Source: JBAZYZ01 sp041659085 (lineage in GTDB: Bacteria; Patescibacteriota; Minisyncoccia; Phycocordibacterales; VMEP01). Taken from it: a stretch of DNA of 27,576 nucleotides. How positions within the stretch are numbered: the first letter of the stretch is position 1; the number at the start of each line of letters is the position of its first letter. Of this stretch, positions 22,730 through 27,576 are shown one piece after another. The stretch spans positions 1 to 27,576 of the forward strand of contig JBAZYZ010000010.1 in the NCBI GenBank assembly GCA_041659085.1, given 5' to 3'. The notes beneath the pieces were generated by a model. It made no database searches, was not told where the DNA came from, and saw nothing but the letters and a program-made list of their open reading frames with translations. A program made the translations under genes and the position numbers.

Positions 22730-22880
22730 CAAGCGTTAAGAAAATTGCGACTGCTCGTAATTTTTAGCTTGTGGAAGGCGCAGTGATATTTTGTCAGCAG
22801 ACAAAATCACGAGCCGGGGTCGCAAGCACTTACGTAGATTGCGAGTTTTGCGAAGCAATATACTTAGTGACTTGTGACCA
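22727..22880 (+). repeat. tRNA-3'-end-associated structured element B
   Basis: Begins at the tRNA-Ala 3' end. TCCACAAGC (22726-22734, whose first bases are the tRNA acceptor end) pairs with GCTTGTGGA (22767-22775). Inside it AAAATTGCG/CGTAATTTT forms a second stem (22741-22764). Then TTTTGTC-AGCA-GACAAAA (22789-22806), CACGAGCCGGGGTCGC, and a core hairpin GTCGCAAG (22819-22826)/CTTGTGAC (22871-22878) with inner ATTGC/GCAAT. It shares long words with element D and the core with elements A and C. No ORF. Confidence 0.68.
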
Positions 22881-22917
22881 CACAAATTAGGCACGCGTAG
22901 CGTTCAGTTTAAAATCA

Positions 22918-22991
22918 GGGCCTGTAGTAAAGTGGTATTACGCGTCGTTCGCAATGACGAGTCGGGGGTTCGATTCCCCCCAGGTCCACCA
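22918..22991 (+). tRNA. tRNA-Ala(CGC), CCA encoded
   Basis: Acceptor GGGCCTG/CAGGTCC again has the G3.U70 pair. D-arm GTAA...TTAC, anticodon stem CGTCG/TGACG (one G.U), loop TTCGCAA, anticodon CGC. T-arm GGGGG/CCCCC. Discriminator A at 22988 followed by an encoded CCA (22989-22991), unlike the other tRNAs in the window. Confidence 0.94.
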
Positions 22992-23001
22992 CCAACCCCG
23001 T

Positions 23002-23030
23002 TTGACTCCCCCCTTCAAATGCGTTAGTAT
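23002..23030 (+). promoter_or_regulatory. Possible promoter of infC-rpmI-rplT
   Basis: -35 TTGACT (23002-23007), 17-bp spacer, -10 TAGTAT (23025-23030). If used, transcription starts near 23037, after the ATG at 23029, and IF3 would start at a later codon. Confidence 0.35.
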
Positions 23031-23589
23031 GAGGCGTGCCTTGAGACATTTAGGGCATTTCTTTTATTTGCAAAAAGCTCGCATAAACAACCAAATACGG
23101 GCATCGGAACTTCGGGTTCTTGGATACGAGGGTGAAAATTTAGGCCTCCTTCCGACCAGTGAAGCTTTGAAAATCGCCTATGACCAGGGGCTTGACCTTA
23201 TTGAGATATCCCCTGACGCGAAACCGCCGGTAGCCAAAATAATGGATTTTGGCAAGTATCAATACGAGCTTTCCAAAAAACAGAAGAAGATGAAGGCCAA
23301 GGCCCATGTGACCGAAACCAAGACTCTTCAGGTAAAAATCGGCACCGGCGAGCACGACCTTGGAATAAAAGCGAAACAAGCCTCAAACTGGCTTAAGGAG
23401 GGTCACCGCATCAGAATAGACCTCTTCCTTGCAGGGCGCGCCAAGTATATGGATGATAAATTTTTGAAAGAAAGACTTGAGCGCATACTGCACCTCATTA
23501 CCGAAGATTATAAAATTGCCGAAGAATACAAAAAGGGAATGAAGGGACGCACGATTGTGATAGAGAAAGACAGTAAAAATAAAATATAG
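23029..23589 (+). CDS. infC: Translation initiation factor IF-3
   Basis: 186 aa from ATG 23029. Both IF3 domains are complete: the N-domain from INNQIRASELRVLGYEGENLG, and the C-domain with HVTETKTLQVKIGTGEHDLGIKAKQASNWLKEGHRIRIDL and the ending GRTIVIEKD; a Lys-rich linker (KKQKKMKAKA) joins them. IF3 binds the 30S subunit and checks start codons. The start is uncertain: a TTG at 23068 (MQKARINNQIRA) would give the usual length before INNQIRA, lies after the candidate promoter, and infC genes often use rare start codons. First of the conserved infC-rpmI-rplT run. Confidence 0.95.
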   Translation: MRRALRHLGHFFYLQKARINNQIRASELRVLGYEGENLGLLPTSEALKIAYDQGLDLIEISPDAKPPVAKIMDFGKYQYELSKKQKKMKAKAHVTETKTLQVKIGTGEHDLGIKAKQASNWLKEGHRIRIDLFLAGRAKYMDDKFLKERLERILHLITEDYKIAEEYKKGMKGRTIVIEKDSKNKI

Positions 23590-23634
23590 CCAGACGAATA
23601 CAGGAAGATAAACCGCTTACTACCGACCAAACAA

Positions 23635-23832
23635 ATGAAAACAAACAAATCATTCTCAAAAAGACTGCGAGTTACCCGTAAAGGGAAGGTTTTGGCGCGC
23701 AAGCCAGGATTCAATCACTTCAATGCCAAACAATCAAGAACCAAGCAATTGAGCGGTAAAAAAGCGGCGGAATTTCCAATGACCACAAGGGAAAAGCGTC
23801 AATTCTTATCAGGTGTAAAAAACGCACAATAA
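23635..23832 (+). CDS. rpmI: Ribosomal protein bL35
   Basis: 65 aa, highly basic, full length. KTNKSFSKRLRVTRKGKVLARKPG and NHFNAKQSRTKQ are typical bL35 words. A component of the 50S subunit. Lies 45 bases after infC and one base before rplT. No Shine-Dalgarno site. Confidence 0.95.
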   Translation: MKTNKSFSKRLRVTRKGKVLARKPGFNHFNAKQSRTKQLSGKKAAEFPMTTREKRQFLSGVKNAQ

Positions 23833-23833
23833 C

Positions 23834-24178
23834 ATGCCACGAGTAAAAAAAGGAACAATTGCCGCCAAAACCAGACGGAATATATTGAAGAAAGTTAAAG
23901 GTTATCGTTTCGGAAGAAGCACGAAAGAAGCCCAGGCTTACGAGGCTATAGTGCACGCGGGGAAATATGCCTTTGCTCACCGCCGCGATAAGAAAAACGA
24001 CTTCCGCCGCCTTTGGACAGTAAAGATAAATGCCATATTGCGTGAAAATGGCCTAACCTACAGCAAATTTATAGGAATGATGAAAAAGAAAAACATCACT
24101 CTTGACCGAAAAATTCTGGCAACACTCGCGGAACACAATCCGGAAAGCTTCCTCCGGGTCTTGGCAGAAGTTAAATAG
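23834..24178 (+). CDS. rplT: Ribosomal protein bL20
   Basis: 114 aa, full length. MPRVKKGTIAAKTRRNILKKVKGYRFGRS is the conserved extended N-terminal tail, followed by AHRRDKKNDFRRLWTVKINA and the C-terminal domain (LDRKILATLAEHNPESF). It is an early 50S assembly protein; in other bacteria it represses this operon by binding its mRNA. No L20-binding leader could be recognised here. The gene ends at a strong terminator. Confidence 0.96.
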   Translation: MPRVKKGTIAAKTRRNILKKVKGYRFGRSTKEAQAYEAIVHAGKYAFAHRRDKKNDFRRLWTVKINAILRENGLTYSKFIGMMKKKNITLDRKILATLAEHNPESFLRVLAEVK

Positions 24179-24218
24179 CAACAAAAAACCGCTTCAAGCG
24201 GTTTTTTGTTGCTATTTT
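24177..24218 (+). terminator. Rho-independent terminator after rplT
   Basis: AGCAACAAAAAACCGC (24177-24192) pairs with GCGGTTTTTTGTTGCT (24198-24213) and is followed by ATTTTTG. It overlaps the rplT stop codon. It works as a symmetric hairpin and could also serve the converging gene at 24245. Confidence 0.88.
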
Positions 24219-24244
24219 TGTTTACTCGATTACAAGCCAAATCT

Positions 24245-24877
24245 CTACTGATCTCTCCTTGTAACTTCATGAGGGGTGTTGCCAATGCCGTTTAAAAGCA
24301 CCCCTTCCCGACCCTTGCCTGCTCGAACTATTTCCATCGCTCTTTTAACCAGGCGTTCCGGACTTTCATCAAAAATAATCTTATTATTGATGCGGTTGCT
24401 CTTGTCTATTATGTTCTTTAAAACCTCGTCCATATCCCAGTCTCCGCGAAGAATACCTGTGGGCTTCTCGTCTTCATAGGAAATCGTAAACTCGTGAACC
24501 GTCCCTATGCGGCCACACCCTATTAAAACCGCGTCAGCGGAGCGCGTCATAAGCAAGTCGCGGCCGGAATAACCGAACCCCGTGTAAACCACCAGATCCA
24601 TATAGTCTATAGGAAGGCGATATACTTCAAGGTGCTCTTTTTCGCTTGAGGCGGGAGAAAAACCGATGGAAACACCGCCGGCCTCCTTGGCGCCCATTGC
24701 TGCCCATAAAGGAAAGCCTGTTGTGGCTCCGGTCAAAAGTATGCCGCCTTGGCTTACCACCTCCCGCCCCAGAGCCTTGGCTTTTTCAAGCGCCCCAGGA
24801 CCGCAATGTCCGGTCTCTGCCGCGCCCGAAACGCATATTTTAAGTTTATCGTGTCCGTGTTTTCCCAAGTTTTCCAT
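24245..24877 (-). CDS. SLOG / LOG-type Rossmann protein (TIGR00725-like)
   Basis: 210 aa. A Rossmann-like nucleotide-binding fold: KICVSGAAETGHCG, a Gly-rich ILLTGATTGFPLWAAMGAKEAGG and GFGYSGRDLLMTRSADAVLIGCGRIGTVHEF. The last block corresponds to the PGGxGTxxE motif of lysine-decarboxylase-like/LOG proteins, here GCGRIGTVHE. Family members bind nucleotides or cleave nucleoside monophosphates; the exact substrate cannot be read. It converges on the infC operon and is transcribed from a promoter at the end of the downstream-lying MBL gene. Confidence 0.8.
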   Translation of the reverse strand: MENLGKHGHDKLKICVSGAAETGHCGPGALEKAKALGREVVSQGGILLTGATTGFPLWAAMGAKEAGGVSIGFSPASSEKEHLEVYRLPIDYMDLVVYTGFGYSGRDLLMTRSADAVLIGCGRIGTVHEFTISYEDEKPTGILRGDWDMDEVLKNIIDKSNRINNKIIFDESPERLVKRAMEIVRAGKGREGVLLNGIGNTPHEVTRRDQ

Positions 24878-24950
24878 ATTATTTTTGTCTTAATTAAAAC
24901 TAAAAAATTTAACCCCCACCCATGACCGTCCGTTACCCGATAATTTTAAC

Positions 24951-24959
24951 ATTATAGCA
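24951..24959 (-). promoter_or_regulatory. Extended -10 promoter of the SLOG gene
   Basis: TGCTATAAT on the minus strand, a full TGnTATAAT. It sits 7 bases past the stop of the MBL gene, leaving a leader of about 68 nt before ATG 24877. Confidence 0.5.
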
Positions 24960-24965
24960 GACTCT

Positions 24966-26333
24966 CTAAAATTCCAGGCTGACGACATCACCCCTTTCGG
25001 GCACGGAAGTATCCACCCCCAAATAATCCCTCAGACGCTGAGCCAGAAAAAGCGACGCCTTGGGCTCGCCCAACACAACAAAAATCTTTTTCACTTTTTC
25101 CGCCGAGTCCTCGGCAAAAGCAAACAAGTGGTCGGCATCTTTATGCGACGAGTAACCGAAGATATTTACCACCCTGGCGTTAACAGTAACATCCGTTCCC
25201 AACAGATGCACTGTTTTAACTCCTTCTTGGAGCATCCTGCCTGGGGTGCCGGCGGCCTGATACCCCACCAAAAGCAGGGTTGATTTAGGGTCCGGCAGAT
25301 ACATGCGCTCGTGATGGACAATGCGGCCGCCGTTCGACATGCCCGAACCGGCCATAATGACCTTCGGATTAGGCGTCAGATGTATATTTTTCGATTCTTC
25401 CGTGGTCGGCGTCATTTTAAGGCCGCGGAAATTAAATATGTCATCGCCATTCTTAATCTGGTGCCTCGTTTCTTTGTTAAAAAATGATTCGGACTCTTTA
25501 TAAATTTTTGTTACGTTTATGGCAAGCGGCGAGTCCAAAAATATCGGCACCGGAGGAATGCGGCCTTTCTCAACCAAATTATTTATTTCAAAAAGCAAAT
25601 CCTGAGTGCGTTCAAGGGAAAAAGCCGGTATGAGAAGAGCTCCGCCCGATTTTATCGTATCCTCTATCGCCTCTTCGGTTTTTCTTATTTTTTCTTCATG
25701 GGGCTCATGATTGCGGTCGCCATAAACGCTTTCCATAACCAAATAGTCGGCATCCGTCACTTTCTCGGTATCGTTCAAAAGCGGCGCGGGGGAATTGCCC
25801 AAATCGCCGGTAAAAACAATCTTCTTGCCGTTGTAAGTTATCTCAACCATAGCCGAGCCCAAGATATGCCCCGAGTCACGGAGCACGACGGAAAAAGGAC
25901 CGATTGCCATAGGTTCATGGTATCCAAATGTCCGCCATTGTTTCATAGACCTCGCCACACCCTCTTCGGTATATATAAGCGGAAGATTTTCACGCTTGGC
26001 CTCCTTGGAGAGAACCCCCAGGCTGTCAACCAGCATAAGCTCGGCTATGCTTTTTGTCGGCACAGTAGAATATATCGGGCCGGTGTATCCCGCTTCAACC
26101 AAACGCGGAATGCGGCCGACGTGGTCTAAATGAGCATGCGTGACAAAAAGAGCGTCTATCTCCTTGGGGTCATATATAAAAGGCTCAAAATTGCGGTCAT
26201 CGGACGTTTTGCGGGTTTGGATGAGCCCGCAATCTATCAGTATCTTCGTTCCTTCAGCCTCAAACAAAAAATTGGAACCGGTAACTTCCCCCGCGCCGCT
26301 GCAAAATGTAAGTTGAGCTTTCTTGGCTGTCAT
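24966..26333 (-). CDS. Beta-CASP metallo-beta-lactamase ribonuclease
   Basis: 455 aa. The MBL zinc motif HAHLDH (His66, His68, Asp70, His71) is intact, followed by DSGHILGSAM and FTGDLG for the remaining ligands. The beta-CASP cap follows: IPAFSLERTQDLLFEINNL, SGMSNGGRIVHHERMYLPD and the C-terminal GYSSHKDADHL with its His. This is the CPSF73-like RNase/exonuclease group found widely in bacteria and archaea; it acts in RNA processing or decay in the cytoplasm. No KH domain is present, unlike archaeal aCPSF1. Length is normal. Start ATG 26333 lies right after a promoter. Confidence 0.93.
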   Translation of the reverse strand: MTAKKAQLTFCSGAGEVTGSNFLFEAEGTKILIDCGLIQTRKTSDDRNFEPFIYDPKEIDALFVTHAHLDHVGRIPRLVEAGYTGPIYSTVPTKSIAELMLVDSLGVLSKEAKRENLPLIYTEEGVARSMKQWRTFGYHEPMAIGPFSVVLRDSGHILGSAMVEITYNGKKIVFTGDLGNSPAPLLNDTEKVTDADYLVMESVYGDRNHEPHEEKIRKTEEAIEDTIKSGGALLIPAFSLERTQDLLFEINNLVEKGRIPPVPIFLDSPLAINVTKIYKESESFFNKETRHQIKNGDDIFNFRGLKMTPTTEESKNIHLTPNPKVIMAGSGMSNGGRIVHHERMYLPDPKSTLLLVGYQAAGTPGRMLQEGVKTVHLLGTDVTVNARVVNIFGYSSHKDADHLFAFAEDSAEKVKKIFVVLGEPKASLFLAQRLRDYLGVDTSVPERGDVVSLEF

Positions 26334-26342
26334 TTATTATCC

Positions 26343-26371
26343 AGTGTAACAAATTCTGCCCTCTTCCACAA
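26343..26371 (-). promoter_or_regulatory. Promoter of the MBL ribonuclease gene
   Basis: -35 TTGTGG (26366-26371), 17-bp spacer, extended -10 TGTTACACT with TACACT at 26343-26348. The start would fall 2-3 bases before the ATG at 26333. Confidence 0.45.
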
Positions 26372-26436
26372 AATGCGTATTTCTTGCGACGTAAAATTTA
26401 CAACTCAAAAGATGAGGAGTGGTTATGAGAAAAACC

Positions 26437-26471
26437 AAGAAAAAATTCCGCTTACGCGGAAATTTTTTCTT
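26437..26471 (-). terminator. Terminator after the structured RNA
   Basis: AAGAAAAAATTCCGC (26437-26451) pairs with GCGGAAATTTTTTCTT (26456-26471) with one bulged base. On the minus strand the arm ends in a T-run, followed by GGTTTTTC. It lies directly 3' of the RNA at 26473-26598. Confidence 0.75.
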
Positions 26472-26472
26472 A

Positions 26473-26598
26473 GGGTTACTTGGCGAATATTAGCCACTAG
26501 TTAATTACTAGGTGGGTGTTCTCAGCCTTGGGCCACGGCCGAAGGCATTTTGGACTCCCTGGCATATGATTTAATCTAGATAATATTCCAAATAACCC
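26473..26598 (-). ncRNA. Candidate structured small RNA
   Basis: About 126 nt with no ORF. The ends close as GGGTTATTTGG (26598-26588) with CCAAGTAACCC (26483-26473), 11 bp with one G.U. Pairing continues with AATATTA/TAATATT and CTAG/CTAG, a near-continuous stem of over 20 bp. The middle holds a GCCTT...AAGGC hairpin and unpaired GAGAACACCCACC. A terminator follows at once. The rod-with-bubble shape and size recall 6S RNA, but no 6S signature can be verified by eye. 26599-26730 holds only a short AAGCTA/TAGCTT hairpin (26671-26686). Confidence 0.5.
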
Positions 26599-26730
26599 TA
26601 CTTACAGTTTGCACCTCTAAAAACTTTTTGCAATATTGACCTCGCTAGAAACTTATTTCCCAATAACGTTAAGCTAAAAATAGCTTGATTTAGATAATTA
26701 TTTTACCGTCAGTTGTAAACCGTTGGTCTA

Positions 26731-27315
26731 TTATTGGTCCACCCCATGACGCCTATACTTAAAGACGGGCGATTTACCAAACCAAAATTTTATTTCATGG
26801 ACCGCTTCTGCCGGTGTTTCCGACGCATGGACAAGATTGGCAACGGCGCGTTTTTCGGCGTTTGCAACAGCTGGAGAGTCAGCCGAGAAATCGCCCCGAA
26901 TAGTCCCCATCTCGGCGAGATAAGGCATTGTAGGACCCACGATTTTACGGACCATATCAACCGCGTGAACGCCTTGCACTACCATGCGAACAAGCGGGGC
27001 AGAAACCATATATTCAATAAGCCATTTCCTGACCATTTGACCTATTTTAAAAGGGTCATCAGTGCCAACTTCCTTTTTTGGGTCCATGCCATATTTTTGG
27101 TATGTTGAAAGCGTCTTTTCGCCGACACGCGTGATCCATTTTGAGTCTTTGGGATAATGGCTATCAATCTGCTTAACTGTCGGCTGGAACATTTCCAATG
27201 CCACAATTTTCAAATCCCTCTGCTCAAAACGCCTTATTATTTCACCGATAAGCCCTTTTTGGACTCCATCGGCTTTTACCATCACAAATGTTTTCTCCTC
27301 CTTAAAGTTTGCCAT
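26731..27315 (-). CDS. ndk: Nucleoside diphosphate kinase with large insertion
   Basis: 194 aa, versus about 140 for common bacterial enzymes. KTFVMVKADGVQKGLIGEIIRRFE is the usual N-terminus, and the phosphorylated His is His163 in NLVHASET. The extra length is mainly one insert around residues 55-100 (KDSKWITRVGEKTLSTYQKY ... RKWL) and a few residues before the active His (SPAVANAEKRAVA). NDK transfers the gamma-phosphate of ATP to other NDPs. Organisms with few biosynthetic genes still need it to balance NTP pools. The insert is in frame, and flanking motifs are intact, so the enzyme should be active. Confidence 0.95.
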   Translation of the reverse strand: MANFKEEKTFVMVKADGVQKGLIGEIIRRFEQRDLKIVALEMFQPTVKQIDSHYPKDSKWITRVGEKTLSTYQKYGMDPKKEVGTDDPFKIGQMVRKWLIEYMVSAPLVRMVVQGVHAVDMVRKIVGPTMPYLAEMGTIRGDFSADSPAVANAEKRAVANLVHASETPAEAVHEIKFWFGKSPVFKYRRHGVDQ

Positions 27316-27366
27316 AGAATAAATGATTTACTAACAATACGGAGAATACTAGCAAAATTTTTCATA

Positions 27367-27400
27367 TTTGCAAAATCCGCCATGTGGCGGATTTTGCAAA
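27367..27400 (-). terminator. Inverted repeat / terminator upstream of ndk
   Basis: A perfect 15-bp stem, TTTGCAAAATCCGCC (27367-27381) with GGCGGATTTTGCAAA (27386-27400), loop ATGT. It follows the stop of the small ORF at 27412 by 11 bases. The T-run after the stem is weak on both strands. Confidence 0.6.
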
Positions 27401-27411
27401 TTGGGATTTTA

Positions 27412-27561
27412 TTATTTGTTATTTGTTACCGGTTGCTTCTCGTATCTCTTCATCATCTCTTTTTCCACGTCCTCTTTGGGCCGACCATACTTCATTCGGG
27501 ACATTTCTTTTACTCTGCCCGCCTGGGACGGCTCTCCTTTTTTCGGAGCTATAGTTTCCAT
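27412..27561 (-). CDS. Small hypothetical protein, possibly truncated at the contig end
   Basis: 49 aa from ATG 27561, charged, with a helical end (EDVEKEMMKRYEKQ) and RMKYGRPKE in the middle. Not recognised. The frame stays open into the last bases, which look like sequencing adapter, so the true protein may be longer at its N-terminus. It is followed by an inverted repeat that may end its transcript. Confidence 0.45.
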   Translation of the reverse strand: METIAPKKGEPSQAGRVKEMSRMKYGRPKEDVEKEMMKRYEKQPVTNNK

Positions 27562-27564
27562 GGA

Positions 27565-27576
27565 AGATCGGAAGAG
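27565..27576 (+). other. Illumina adapter remnant at the contig end
   Basis: The final 12 bases, AGATCGGAAGAG, equal the start of the common Illumina TruSeq adapter. It ends exactly at the sequence end, as expected of untrimmed reads in an assembly, not of genomic DNA. Confidence 0.9.

Noticed and set aside
22954..23028. Upstream extension of the infC frame.
   Set aside because: It overlaps tRNA-Ala(CGC) and is not IF3 sequence.
26425..26493. A 22-codon plus-strand ORF (MRKTKKKFRL...) with GAGGAG 5 bases upstream of its ATG.
   Set aside because: It overlaps a terminator hairpin and the end of the minus-strand RNA; the Lys/Phe-rich protein is what the hairpin sequence encodes by chance. Not supported enough to annotate.
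1..27576. CRISPR arrays, insertion sequences with transposases, prophage genes, replication origin.
   Set aside because: Looked for on both strands; no regularly spaced repeats, transposase motifs, phage structural genes or DnaA-box clusters were seen. The only mobile-looking features are the tRNA-associated elements.

Overview
The window looks like part of a Candidatus Patescibacteria (CPR) genome, most likely a Parcubacteria/Paceibacteria lineage. The basis is a compact type IV pilus cluster with tandem pilins, nearly universal lack of Shine-Dalgarno sites on conserved genes, several -10 boxes that sit directly against start codons, a nucleoside diphosphate kinase with a large insertion, and the smpB-ssrA and infC-rpmI-rplT blocks. 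TGA is used as a normal stop, so the code is the standard one. The left edge cuts a prepilin gene. The last 12 bases match the start of the common Illumina adapter, so the right edge is not trustworthy genomic sequence.

Layout. 1-10380 (minus strand) is a type IV pilus/competence cluster, in transcription order pilM, pilN, pilO, a PilP-like lipid-anchored-free membrane protein, pilB, a CheY-like receiver, pilT, pilC, two near-duplicate major pilins with a terminator, pilD and a minor prepilin. comF (plus) diverges from pilM and fits a DNA-uptake role. 11170-11591 is a tRNA-Ser(GCU) locus flanked by partial copies of its own 5' and 3' ends. 11613-16212 (plus) carries a GH1 glycosidase, a DUF7282/cupredoxin-like protein, recG and a small orphan gene. 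16264-16645 is a tRNA-Ile(UAU) locus with broken tRNA copies on both sides. 16714-17430 is an odd prepilin-like protein; then ftsH, a secreted DUF4214-like protein and a small membrane protein on minus.

21183-22131 holds smpB and ssrA (tmRNA), the trans-translation ribosome-rescue pair. The tmRNA encodes an unusually long predicted tag ending FARA. 22224-22991 holds a GIY-YIG nuclease gene and two tRNA-Ala genes (GGC, CGC). 23029-24178 is infC-rpmI-rplT. 24245-26333 holds a SLOG-type protein and a beta-CASP metallo-beta-lactamase ribonuclease. 26437-26598 encodes a probable structured RNA, followed upstream by ndk and a small ORF running into the contig end.

The most interesting signal is a family of structured elements found right after tRNA or tmRNA genes (11410-11591, 16264-16380, 22224-22590, 22727-22880). 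Two of them start one base after the tRNA discriminator with the same 10-nt word, and their first hairpin extends into the tRNA: the downstream arm changes from TGG to TCC to match the different tRNA 3' ends. A second shared hairpin (GTCGCRAG...CTYGTGAC) shows a compensatory G:C to A:T change. In one member the loop of that hairpin contains the GIY-YIG nuclease ORF. This looks like a nuclease-bearing, tRNA-3'-end-targeting mobile element with small ORF-less relatives; that interpretation is inference.
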